The notes beneath the pieces were generated by a model, which was not told where the DNA came from, ran no database searches, and saw only the letters and a list, made by a program, of their open reading frames with translations. 7,646 nucleotides of DNA from Oscillospiraceae bacterium (GTDB taxonomy: Bacteria; Bacillota; Clostridia; Oscillospirales; Oscillospiraceae). The stretch lies in NCBI GenBank assembly GCA_020866945.1, contig JAJBVW010000082.1:1-7646 (forward strand), read 5' to 3'. The translations under genes were made by a program, and so were the position numbers. Below, in pieces: positions 1 through 6,317 of this stretch (positions are counted from its first letter, which is position 1; each line of letters starts with the position of its first letter).

Positions 1-547
1 GCTTTCCAGGGTCGCCCTTGGGGCGTTTATAGGTCTGGCCCATAAATGCCACCCCGTCCATTTTGTTCACCTTCCGCACAATACGGGACAGAGGAGCCGG
101 GTTCACGTCTATGGCCTGCCGCCAGCGTTCCAGAGCCTCTCCGTTCATGTTCCATACGCCCAGGCCCCAGTTATAGCTCTCCGCGTGGATGCCGAACCAG
201 TATTGCGGCAAAGAGGTATACAGCTCCGCCGTCACCCCCAGAGAAAACCACAAATGGTCGTTATACGGCCCCCGGCCATAGAGCCGCCTCGCATCCCGAT
301 AGATACGGGAAATATGAACCTCCGGCGCGAGGCCGGGCATACGCTCCTCCAGCCGGTCGCGCAGCTGCCATGCCAGGGCCTGAACAGGCTGATGGAGACA
401 GCGCTCGTATTCCTCCTTATGAGCCAGAAACCAGGGCTTTTCATTATTAAAGGAAAGGCCCCACAAAAAATCTCTCAGTTCCTTGGGAAAGCCCTCAAAG
501 GGCGGGTATCTCTTTTGGTATCGTTCCCATGCTTCCTCACTGTCCAT
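1..547 (-). CDS. DUF2461 domain protein (3' end outside window)
   Basis: This is the last visible gene of the leftward operon. 182 codons are readable from ATG at 547 and no stop is reached before the window edge; family members are usually a little over 200 residues, so a short C-terminal part is missing. Family hallmarks are visible: an N-terminal F-x-G-F-P-x-E-x-x-x-F-L stretch (residues 17-28), FNN-x-x-x-WF (33-40) followed by HKEEY (43-47), and the signature SRIYRDAR (80-87) with PYNDHLW (94-100). The basic K-x-P-Y-K form often seen in this family reads R-G-P-Y-N here. The protein looks soluble and is rich in Trp, Tyr and Arg. Its biochemical function is not known for the family. The ATG lies inside the end of the aldolase gene (11-nt overlap), with only a weak GGGA upstream, so translation is probably coupled to the aldolase. 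Family call is firm; function is unknown. Confidence 0.85.
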   Translation of the reverse strand, partial: MDSEEAWERYQKRYPPFEGFPKELRDFLWGLSFNNEKPWFLAHKEEYERCLHQPVQALAWQLRDRLEERMPGLAPEVHISRIYRDARRLYGRGPYNDHLWFSLGVTAELYTSLPQYWFGIHAESYNWGLGVWNMNGEALERWRQAIDVNPAPLSRIVRKVNKMDGVAFMGQTYKRPKGDPGK

Positions 548-1181
548 ACGTCCCGAACCGCTTGCGCGCCCGGGCCATTTCCTCCGCCGTCAGCAGCACC
601 GGCTCCCGTCCGGCGGCAAGGCAGCGCAGATAGATGTCCGCACAAAATTCCAGCTCCTGTGCCAGCTGAAAGGCGGTGTTCATATCCTTCCCCAAGGCCA
701 CCAGACCGTGATTTGCTAAAATCACCGCATCGCAGCCATCCGCCGCCTCTACGGCGGCCTGTGCAAGCTCCGGCCCGCCAAAGTCACGATAGGGGGCGCA
801 GGGAATCTCATCTCTGCCGGAAAGGGCCACCAGATAGCTCACCGGCGGCAGGGGCAGCCGCAGGCAGGCCAGGGCCGTTATAGCCGGGGAATGGGTATGC
901 ACCACCGCGCGCCTGTCCGGCCGGGCCTTATAAAACAGCAGGTGCATCGGCGCCTCGGAGGAGGGCTTTCGCTGTCCGTCAGCCGTCGTCCCGTCCGGGT
1001 TTAAAACGGTCACATCCTCCGGCCTGATGGCATCGTATTCCATGCCGCTGGGACTGACAGCCACAAGGCCCGTCTGCCGGTCATAGACGCTGAGGTTTCC
1101 CCCTGTGCCGGAGGTCAGCCCGGCGGCGATGAGCTTCCGGCCATAGTCCGCCACTTGGGCGCGCTGAGTTTCCAATATCAT
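537..1181 (-). CDS. Class II aldolase/adducin family protein (FucA-like)
   Basis: A complete 214-residue protein of the size of L-fuculose-1-phosphate aldolase. The family cleaves sugar phosphates (fuculose-1-P, rhamnulose-1-P, ribulose-5-P epimerisation, 5-deoxypentulose phosphates) using Zn2+ in the cytoplasm. Visible signatures: SGTGGNLS (24-31) phosphate-binding loop, SPSGM (43-47), S-S-E-A-P-M-H (74-80) with E76 as likely catalytic acid/base, HTHS (95-98) giving Zn ligands H95 and H97, and ANHG (156-159) giving the third ligand H158. These match E. coli FucA E73, H92, H94 and H155 with a constant offset of three. The start ATG (1181) overlaps the stop of the upstream hydrolase by 4 nt (ATGA), with GAGGG six nt before it. 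Substrate cannot be assigned: the usual fucose or rhamnose kinase and isomerase genes are absent, and the neighbours are a CoA-transferase and a lactonase-like hydrolase. An epimerase, dehydratase or decarboxylase role within the superfamily is also possible. Confidence 0.9.
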   Translation of the reverse strand: MILETQRAQVADYGRKLIAAGLTSGTGGNLSVYDRQTGLVAVSPSGMEYDAIRPEDVTVLNPDGTTADGQRKPSSEAPMHLLFYKARPDRRAVVHTHSPAITALACLRLPLPPVSYLVALSGRDEIPCAPYRDFGGPELAQAAVEAADGCDAVILANHGLVALGKDMNTAFQLAQELEFCADIYLRCLAAGREPVLLTAEEMARARKRFGTYGQ

Positions 1182-2092
1182 GGCTGTCCCTCGAAAAAGC
1201 GGCGGGGGTTGCCCTCCAAAATCTCTCCAATGTCCGCCTCCGTCATGCCGCCGGCACGGAGCAGGGGCAGGGCCTGGGTATGGACAACGGTGAAATCCGT
1301 CACCTGCTCCCGGCTCTTTTCCCAGCTATCCCAAAAGGCCAGATATACCGCTGCGTCGTGGGACAGGAGGATACGGTCACGGTAGCCCAAAGAACAGAGC
1401 CAGAGAATATTATCCGCGACGGCCTCGACGGAATTGTCCCTGTCGCAGTGGCCCAGCCGGTCAAAGCCCAGATAGCAGCCGGTTTCCGCCACGGCCTTCA
1501 GATAGCCCCGGTCGTTTGTATCCCCGGTGTGGCCCAGGATAATCCGATGTGCGGGAACGTATTTTCCCAGCCGGTCGAAGGCATCCGGCCCCACGCCAAA
1601 AGGACTTGCGGTGTGGCAGAATATGGGCATATCCCGTTCCGCCGCCACCTGACCGGTGACAGCCAGCAGCTTCTCCATCAGAGGCGTTACCCCCTGGCGC
1701 TCCACGGCGCACTTCATGATGCCACACTGGGCCGCGTCGGCGTACATTAAATCGTAGATTTCCTCTGCGCTGCGCTCCTGAAGCCACGGCTCCTCCTGGA
1801 AATAAAAGCCGCAGGAGGCAATGATGTTCAGGCCCGTGGCCTCCGCCGTGGCCCGTATAAGGGACAAATCCCGCCCAAGGTTAAAGGGCGTACCGTCCAC
1901 AATGGTCTTTATACCCATGGCCTGCACCGGGGCAAACGCCTTTTTCGCCATGTCCACCACGGTGTCCGCCTCAAAGAATTTATCCCCAAAGTTCATGCGC
2001 ATAGACCAGTCGGCGCAGCTTATATGCTCGTGCATCAAAGTCGGGCCAAGCGCCGCCGTGTCAATGGGGCCGAGAATTGATTGTATTTTCAT
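1178..2092 (-). CDS. Phosphotriesterase-family metal-dependent hydrolase (lactonase-like)
   Basis: A 304-residue amidohydrolase-superfamily protein of the PTE/PHP group (TIM barrel, binuclear metal centre). All expected ligands are visible in order: HEH (H21, H23) after strand 1, a lysine in GIMKC (K127) where the bridging carboxylated Lys belongs, CHT (H160), GHTGDTND (H188) and SHD (D246). Members of this group hydrolyse lactones, including sugar lactones and their phosphates, and some hydrolyse organophosphates; lactonase activity is the more likely native role, but the substrate is not evident. There is no signal peptide, so it is cytoplasmic. The frame stays open upstream to 2446, but that part reads antisense-like low-complexity protein inside the CoA-transferase gene; ATG 2092 is chosen because GGGAGG (2103-2108 on this strand) lies 10 nt before it and the HEH motif then sits about 20 residues in, as usual. 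It begins 20 nt after the CoA-transferase stop and ends in an ATGA overlap with the aldolase. Confidence 0.9.
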   Translation of the reverse strand: MKIQSILGPIDTAALGPTLMHEHISCADWSMRMNFGDKFFEADTVVDMAKKAFAPVQAMGIKTIVDGTPFNLGRDLSLIRATAEATGLNIIASCGFYFQEEPWLQERSAEEIYDLMYADAAQCGIMKCAVERQGVTPLMEKLLAVTGQVAAERDMPIFCHTASPFGVGPDAFDRLGKYVPAHRIILGHTGDTNDRGYLKAVAETGCYLGFDRLGHCDRDNSVEAVADNILWLCSLGYRDRILLSHDAAVYLAFWDSWEKSREQVTDFTVVHTQALPLLRAGGMTEADIGEILEGNPRRFFEGQP

Positions 2093-2112
2093 ACTGTGCA
2101 AGCCTCCCTCTC

Positions 2113-3411
2113 TTACCAGATTTGAAGCCGGTTGGCTTCCTTCCGCAGCTCCGCCCGGAAATCGGGATGGGCCACGGCGATCAGCTCCTCCACCCGCTGA
2201 CGAATGGACTTCCCGCGCAGGTGGGCCACGCCGTATTCCGTCACCACCATGTCCACAATGTTCCGCGGAATGGACACCACGCTCCCCGCCGTGAGCTGAG
2301 GTACAATGCGGGAGATCGTGCCGCCCTTGGCGGTGGACTGAAGGGCGATAATGCCCCGGCCATTGTTCGCGTGGAACGCACCGTAGGCAAAATCCCAAGC
2401 CCCGCCGGTGCCGGAATACTGCTTGCCCATCAGCGTTTCCGAGCATATCTGGCCGGTCAGGTCAATCTCCAGCGCCGTGTTCACAGAAACCATGTTGTCG
2501 TTTTTCGCGATATTAAAGGGGTCATTCACATAATGCACCGGCAGCAGCTCCACCATTGGGTTGCCGTTGATATAGTCATACAGGCCCTGATCGCCCCAGG
2601 CAAAGGCGGCGATGGAGCGGTTGCGGTAAAACATTTTCCGGCTGTTGTTCACCGCGCCGCACTCCATCAGCTTGCCCATGGCGGAGCCAAGCATTTCTGT
2701 ATAGATGCCCAAATCATGTCGATCCATCAGCCGCTCGGCCACCGCGTCCGGCATACCGCCGATGCCAAGCTGGATGGTGTCCCCGTCGTGTATGAGGCTT
2801 GCAGCATAGTCCGCAATGGTCTCCTGCACCTGGGTGCGGGGATAAATGGGGGACATGGAGACCTCCCGCTCCCCTTCCACGAAGAAATCCACCTTCTCCG
2901 CGGATATGCGGGTGGTGCCGCTGGTATGGGGCAGATTGGGGTTTATCTCCAAAATCACGGTCTCGCAGGTATCAAACAGCTCCAGCTCCATCTGCTGACT
3001 CGTGGACATACACACATAACCGTATTTATCCAGGGGCGTGACCGCCCCCACAAAGACGTTGGGGCGCTTTGTCTCATACATGGCCTGGAAGCACATATGC
3101 AGGTTGTTCGGCACAAAGCTGACCCGTCCGGTGGAATGGAGCCGCCGCAGGCTCGGGCCATAGAAGATGGAGAGAATAGAAATCACATCCTCCATTCCTT
3201 CCATGGTCAGAAAGGGGTATTCCTCCTGGGGGTTGGCAAGCCAGAGGGTCACATCCCGAACGCCTCTGTCCCGTATTTCATGGAGACGGCGGAGAAATTC
3301 CACCGGCTCATTTCCATAAGCCGCCACCGCGATCACGTCCCCGGACTTGATTTTCCCCAAAACATCGTCCATGGAAATGAATTTTGAATCATATAGCTTA
3401 TATTTGTCCAT
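2113..3411 (-). CDS. Acetyl-CoA hydrolase/transferase family CoA-transferase (4-hydroxybutyrate type)
   Basis: A complete 432-residue protein, the first gene of the leftward operon, with the usual two-domain layout of this family (N-terminal half about 1-195, C-terminal half about 196-432). The family moves CoA from acetyl-CoA or another acyl-CoA onto a carboxylate such as 4-hydroxybutyrate, butyrate, propionate or succinate through a glutamyl-CoA intermediate. Visible signatures: LGIGGMPDAV (215-224), YTEM (237-240) with E239 as likely catalytic Glu (position 238 in the clostridial 4-hydroxybutyrate enzyme), YVNDPFNIAKNDNMVSVN (294-311), YSGTGG (332-337), STAKGG (359-364), VTEYGVA (390-396) and AHPDFR near the end. 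Unlike many relatives, E239 is followed by LGSA rather than a S-D-G-type turn, and the glycine loop continues AWDFAYGA, which may mark a different acyl substrate. Start ATG 3411 has AAGGA 11 nt upstream; ATGs a little further upstream are out of frame. Confidence 0.92.
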   Translation of the reverse strand: MDKYKLYDSKFISMDDVLGKIKSGDVIAVAAYGNEPVEFLRRLHEIRDRGVRDVTLWLANPQEEYPFLTMEGMEDVISILSIFYGPSLRRLHSTGRVSFVPNNLHMCFQAMYETKRPNVFVGAVTPLDKYGYVCMSTSQQMELELFDTCETVILEINPNLPHTSGTTRISAEKVDFFVEGEREVSMSPIYPRTQVQETIADYAASLIHDGDTIQLGIGGMPDAVAERLMDRHDLGIYTEMLGSAMGKLMECGAVNNSRKMFYRNRSIAAFAWGDQGLYDYINGNPMVELLPVHYVNDPFNIAKNDNMVSVNTALEIDLTGQICSETLMGKQYSGTGGAWDFAYGAFHANNGRGIIALQSTAKGGTISRIVPQLTAGSVVSIPRNIVDMVVTEYGVAHLRGKSIRQRVEELIAVAHPDFRAELRKEANRLQIW

Positions 3412-3453
3412 AAAAAAGCACGTCCTTCATCATAAAAACATTCTTGCGTTTCT

Positions 3454-3483
3454 ATTGTACCATAAAAACCCAGCCGGGAACAA
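3454..3483 (-). promoter_or_regulatory. Probable extended -10 promoter for the CoA-transferase operon
   Basis: Reading the minus strand, TACAAT (3459 down to 3454) is preceded by TGG, forming an extended -10 (TGnTACAAT), and 18 nt further upstream lies a weak TTGTTC -35 (3483 to 3478). The start site would fall near 3446-3448, leaving a leader of about 35 nt before ATG 3411. The -35 matches consensus in only three positions, so this is a plausible rather than certain promoter. Confidence 0.45.
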
Positions 3484-3578
3484 CCACCTCAAACAAACTT
3501 TGGGGCCGTGTCCAAAAACAATGGCCCTTGCACTGCCCTTTATCTGTCAGTATTTCCCTGTTTCTCCAAAGCAAACAG

Positions 3579-3607
3579 TTGACGATTCCTCTCCCCCATG
3601 TTATAAT
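3579..3607 (+). promoter_or_regulatory. Sigma-A type promoter for the CNNM/CorC-like gene pair
   Basis: TTGACG (3579-3584, five of six consensus bases) and a perfect TATAAT (3602-3607) are separated by exactly 17 nt. Transcription should start around 3613-3615, leaving a leader of about 87 nt before ATG 3702. It lies in the divergent gap immediately upstream of a plus-strand gene, as expected for a real vegetative promoter. Confidence 0.8.
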
Positions 3608-3618
3608 ATTGCAATATT
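3605..3618. promoter_or_regulatory. 14-bp perfect palindrome over the -10/start site, possible operator
   Basis: AATATTGCAATATT is a perfect inverted repeat with no spacer. It shares three bases with the TATAAT -10 box and covers the expected transcription start. A dimeric repressor bound here would block the promoter. The bases are seen directly; the operator role is inferred, and its AT-rich composition makes chance occurrence possible. Confidence 0.35.
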
Positions 3619-3683
3619 TTTAGCTCCATGTCATTTAGGAGTGGCGCGGGGCGGCGGTTTTCACCGTTATCTCACCAAGAAAT

Positions 3684-3692
3684 AAGAGGTGG
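3684..3692 (+). promoter_or_regulatory. Ribosome binding site of the first CNNM-like gene
   Basis: AAGAGGTGG ends 9 nt before ATG 3702. It is the best Shine-Dalgarno match in the leader and fixes the start of the gene. Confidence 0.7.
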
Positions 3693-3701
3693 TTATCCCC
3701 T

Positions 3702-4991
3702 ATGGATGATGGCAGTTGGCTATCGTTCCTGGCTCTCGCCGTGCTGCTGCTCGGCGCGGCCTATTTTGCATTGATGGAGTCCTCCTTTGCCTCCGTCTCC
3801 CGTGCCCGCGTCCGCGCCCGTCAGGAAAAGGGCGACGCGCAGGCAGAAAAAGCCCTTTTGATTCTGGATAATTTTGACCGGGTCATTACGACCATACTTA
3901 TCGGCACAAACATCATTCACCTGTCCGCCGCCGCCATCGTGACCGTTCTTGTCACAAAGCTCTGGGGAACAGGCGCTGTTGTTTGGGGCACGCTCATTAC
4001 CACCCTGGTTTTATTCTTCGCCGGGGAAATGCTGCCAAAAACTATAGCGCGCAAATACAGCGAGCGGATCTGTCTCAGATTCGCAGGTTCGCTGTGCTTT
4101 TTTATGCGCATTTTTACCCCCATTTCCGCCGTGCTGACCGCCATCGGTCAGGGTGTGGCAAAGCTTACGCCCGGAAATGAGGAGGAGGTCTCCGTTACAG
4201 AGGACGAGCTTTATGACATTATCGAGGATATGACCGACGCCGGGAGCCTGGAGGAAACGCAGGGCGACCTGGTGCAGTCCGCCCTGGAATTTGGGGAAGT
4301 AACCGTTGACCACGTTCTCACCGCCCGGGTGGATATGGCGGCGGTGGACGCCGCCTGGCCGGTGGACAGGGTCATGGACTTTATCCGCTCCCATCGGCAC
4401 AGCCGCCTGCCCGTATACGACGGGACGGTGGACAACATCATCGGCATCTTGCAGATACGAAAATACATAAAGGTCTGGCTGGAACAGGGAGACAGCGTGG
4501 AGCTGCGCAGCCTTCTGGACGAGGCATATTTTGTCCCCGCCGGCACCAATGTTGACGCTCTGCTGCCGGAAATGAGCAAAAAGCGCCTGAATATGGCCAT
4601 CGTCACCGACGCCTGGGGCGGCACCCTGGGTCTGGTGACGGTGGAGGACATATTGGAGGAGCTTGTTGGCGAAATATGGGACGAGGAGGATGTGGTCGAG
4701 GAGCACTTTCAGCCTCTGGGCGGCGACCGGTATGAGGTGGACGCACAGCTGGATGTGGACGAGGTCTTTGAGCTTCTGGGCTATGAAGACCCGGAGGACA
4801 ACCCGGAGCTTACCCACAAATCCCTGACAGAGTGGACGCTGGAACAGTTTGAGCTGATGCCCGCCCAGCGGGACAAATTCCTGTATCACGACCTGGAATT
4901 TACTGTATCCGACATCTATAAGCACCGCATCCGCAAGCTGATCGTCCGACAGCTTCCCAGCGAGCCGGAGGAAGGGGGTGCGGAGGCATGA
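3702..4991 (+). CDS. CNNM/CorC/HlyC-family membrane protein, copy 1 (DUF21-CBS-CorC_HlyC)
   Basis: A 429-residue member of the family once labelled hemolysin C and now known as CNNM/CorC/MpfA-type Mg2+ (or other divalent cation) transporters of the inner membrane, thought to export the ion. Domains in order: DUF21 membrane domain (about 1-150) with hydrophobic segments near 7-25, 61-85, 93-107 and 123-148, carrying ILIGTN (65-70) and GEMLPK (108-113); an acidic linker (160-190); a CBS pair (about 205-330) with HSRLPVY (233-239) and VTVEDILEELVGEI (312-325); and a C-terminal CorC_HlyC domain (about 335-418). Length is normal for the family. In the second CBS the usual D-E-Y-G-G reads DAWGG (303-307), and the membrane motif lacks the second Asn present in the neighbour copy (GTN-I-I-H versus GNN-L-V-N). 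It has its own promoter and strong RBS and overlaps the next gene by ATGA. The transported ion cannot be told from sequence. Confidence 0.93.
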   Translation: MDDGSWLSFLALAVLLLGAAYFALMESSFASVSRARVRARQEKGDAQAEKALLILDNFDRVITTILIGTNIIHLSAAAIVTVLVTKLWGTGAVVWGTLITTLVLFFAGEMLPKTIARKYSERICLRFAGSLCFFMRIFTPISAVLTAIGQGVAKLTPGNEEEVSVTEDELYDIIEDMTDAGSLEETQGDLVQSALEFGEVTVDHVLTARVDMAAVDAAWPVDRVMDFIRSHRHSRLPVYDGTVDNIIGILQIRKYIKVWLEQGDSVELRSLLDEAYFVPAGTNVDALLPEMSKKRLNMAIVTDAWGGTLGLVTVEDILEELVGEIWDEEDVVEEHFQPLGGDRYEVDAQLDVDEVFELLGYEDPEDNPELTHKSLTEWTLEQFELMPAQRDKFLYHDLEFTVSDIYKHRIRKLIVRQLPSEPEEGGAEA

Positions 4992-6247
4992 CTGGTTACA
5001 TTGTAGCTCTGCTTATATGCGTAGCCCTGTCCGGCTTCTTCTCCGCCTCGGAGATGAGTCTTTCTTCCGCGAACCGCCTCCGGCTGGAAAACGCCGCGGA
5101 GGACGGCAGCCGTTCCGCCAAGACCGCCCTGGGGCTTCTGGACAGATTTGAGGACGCCCTGAGCGCCATCCTTATCGGAAACAACCTGGTAAACGTGGCC
5201 TCCTCCTCTCTCTGCTCCGTGATTGCTCTGGGCCTGGCCGCCAGCACCGGCGTGCCGGAGGGCGCCTGCGCCACGCTGGCCACGGTCATCGACACCGTCA
5301 TCATCATCATCTGCGGGGAAACCATCCCTAAGATTCTTGCAAAGAAGAACGCCAATCGCCTGGCCCCCGTTGTTGCCGGGCCGGTGAGGGGATTATCTAT
5401 CATCCTAAAGCCGCTCATTTGGTGCGTCACCTCTCTCATAGGTCTGATTACCAACCACCTGCCGGCAAAGAATGAAGAAAACAACCAGGAGGCGGCGGTA
5501 GAGGAGCTGCAATCTATCATCGAAACCGCCGAGGACGAGGACGTGCTGGATGAGGAGCGCAGCGAGCTTTTGCAGGCTGCCCTAGATTTTGGGGATATAT
5601 CCGCAAGCCAGGTCATGACCTCCCGTGTGGATATGCTGGCCATCGACATCCACGACAGCTGGGACGATATTCTCCGCATTGCCGCTGACGCGCCCTACTC
5701 CCGCCTGCCCGTATACGAGGGGGACACGGACAACATCATTGGCGTTTTGCATCTGAACGCACTCTATCGCGCCATGCTGGACGGAGAGGCCCATGACCTG
5801 CGGCCCTTACTCAGCCAGCCCTGCTGGATTTATAAAACCGTCAAGCTCCCTGCCGTTCTGGAGCAGCTTCGCTCCCGTCAGACTCACCTCGCCATCGTCA
5901 CGGACGAATACGGCGGCACCGCCGGAGTCATAACCATGGAGGACGTGCTGGAATCCCTGGTGGGCGAACTCTGGGACGATACCGACGAATTTGCTCCGGA
6001 GGTAGTACAGACCGGCGACGGCCTGTGGGAACTGGACGGAGATCTGCCTATCGGAGATTTTCTGGAGCTGACCGGCCTGGACGAGAAAGCCTTTGACTTT
6101 GAAAGCGAAACTGTCGGCGGCTGGGTCATGGAAATGGTAGGCGGCTTCCCCGCCCCCGGCTGCCGCGTGACCTATGAAAACCTCTCCGTTACCGTGCTGG
6201 AGGCCGACGGCAAGCGGGTGGAAAAGCTCCGTGTGGAGCAGGAATAA
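4988..6247 (+). CDS. CNNM/CorC/HlyC-family membrane protein, copy 2 (DUF21-CBS-CorC_HlyC)
   Basis: A 419-residue paralogue of the preceding gene with the same domain order. The DUF21 membrane domain (about 1-155) has hydrophobic segments near 4-20, 59-85, 95-109 and 127-155 with motifs ASEMSLSS (20-27), ILIGNN (61-66) and CGETIPK (109-115). An acidic linker follows (163-194), then a CBS pair (about 208-335) with YSRLPVYEG (237-245) and canonical DEYGGTAG (306-313), MEDVLESLVGEL (317-328), and a CorC_HlyC domain (about 340-417). This copy keeps the more canonical residues at positions where copy 1 has drifted. Start ATG 4988 overlaps the stop of copy 1 (ATGA); AAGGGGG 9 nt before it serves as RBS, and the nearer CGGAGG is too close. 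The likely role is divalent-cation (Mg2+) export, perhaps as a heterodimer with copy 1, since the family forms dimers. The gene is followed within 10 nt by a hairpin terminator. Confidence 0.93.
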   Translation: MTGYIVALLICVALSGFFSASEMSLSSANRLRLENAAEDGSRSAKTALGLLDRFEDALSAILIGNNLVNVASSSLCSVIALGLAASTGVPEGACATLATVIDTVIIIICGETIPKILAKKNANRLAPVVAGPVRGLSIILKPLIWCVTSLIGLITNHLPAKNEENNQEAAVEELQSIIETAEDEDVLDEERSELLQAALDFGDISASQVMTSRVDMLAIDIHDSWDDILRIAADAPYSRLPVYEGDTDNIIGVLHLNALYRAMLDGEAHDLRPLLSQPCWIYKTVKLPAVLEQLRSRQTHLAIVTDEYGGTAGVITMEDVLESLVGELWDDTDEFAPEVVQTGDGLWELDGDLPIGDFLELTGLDEKAFDFESETVGGWVMEMVGGFPAPGCRVTYENLSVTVLEADGKRVEKLRVEQE

Positions 6248-6256
6248 CTCACCGAT

Positions 6257-6297
6257 AAAAAAATCGGAAGGACTGAAAATGCCCTTCCGATTTTTTT
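6257..6297. terminator. Bidirectional intrinsic terminator between convergent genes
   Basis: A perfect 15-bp inverted repeat has left arm 6257-6271 (seven A then TCGGAAGG), an 11-nt loop (6272-6282) and right arm 6283-6297 (CCTTCCGA then seven T). The T tract serves the plus-strand transporter pair and the mirrored A tract serves the minus-strand gene ending at 6318, so one hairpin closes both transcription units. It lies 9 nt after one stop codon and 20 nt after the other. Confidence 0.92.
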
Positions 6298-6317
6298 GAC
6301 CTTATTGCTCCTACCCT

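Larger units (their letters stand above)
3412..3701. other. Divergent intergenic region between the two operons
   Basis: This 290-nt non-coding stretch separates the leftward CoA-transferase operon from the rightward transporter pair and is clearly more AT-rich than the genes around it. It contains the two promoters, a palindrome over the rightward -10, and a rightward leader of about 87 nt. The leader has one tiny hairpin, CGGT-TTTC-ACCG (3655-3666). The middle part (about 3484-3578) shows only a weak GGGCC/GGCCC inverted repeat (3503-3507 and 3523-3527). No RNA gene or recognisable riboswitch was found; the leader is too short for a ykoK-type magnesium riboswitch. Confidence 0.7.

Noticed and set aside
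185..883. Plus-strand open frame of 232 codons over the DUF2461 and aldolase genes
   Set aside because: It is antisense to two genes with family motifs; the product is Pro/Arg-rich and unrecognisable.
2093..2446. N-terminal extension of the phosphotriesterase-like protein
   Set aside because: The frame is open upstream, but it lies inside the CoA-transferase gene, its product is Gly/Arg/His-rich and unlike the family, and ATG 2092 has a good RBS and a normal family length.
2077..3387. Long plus-strand open frame (436 codons) opposite the CoA-transferase gene
   Set aside because: It is antisense to a gene with clear family motifs, has no RBS and encodes no recognisable domain; GC-rich codon use commonly opens such frames.
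3503..3527. Inverted repeat GGGCC/GGCCC as an operator
   Set aside because: Arms are only 5 bp with a 15-nt spacer, which is expected by chance; it overlaps neither promoter.
3614..3701. Magnesium (ykoK-type) or Mn2+ (yybP-ykoY-type) riboswitch in the transporter leader
   Set aside because: The leader is only about 87 nt, too short for the former, and lacks the conserved paired elements I would expect for the latter; only a 4-bp hairpin is present.
3628..3701. Leader peptide starting at ATG 3628
   Set aside because: No Shine-Dalgarno precedes it, and the frame runs on past the transporter start without regulatory residues or a terminator/antiterminator structure.
4011..4925. Minus-strand open frame of 304 codons opposite the first CNNM-like gene
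   Set aside because: It is the antisense of a gene with a promoter, RBS and full domain set, and its product has no recognisable features.
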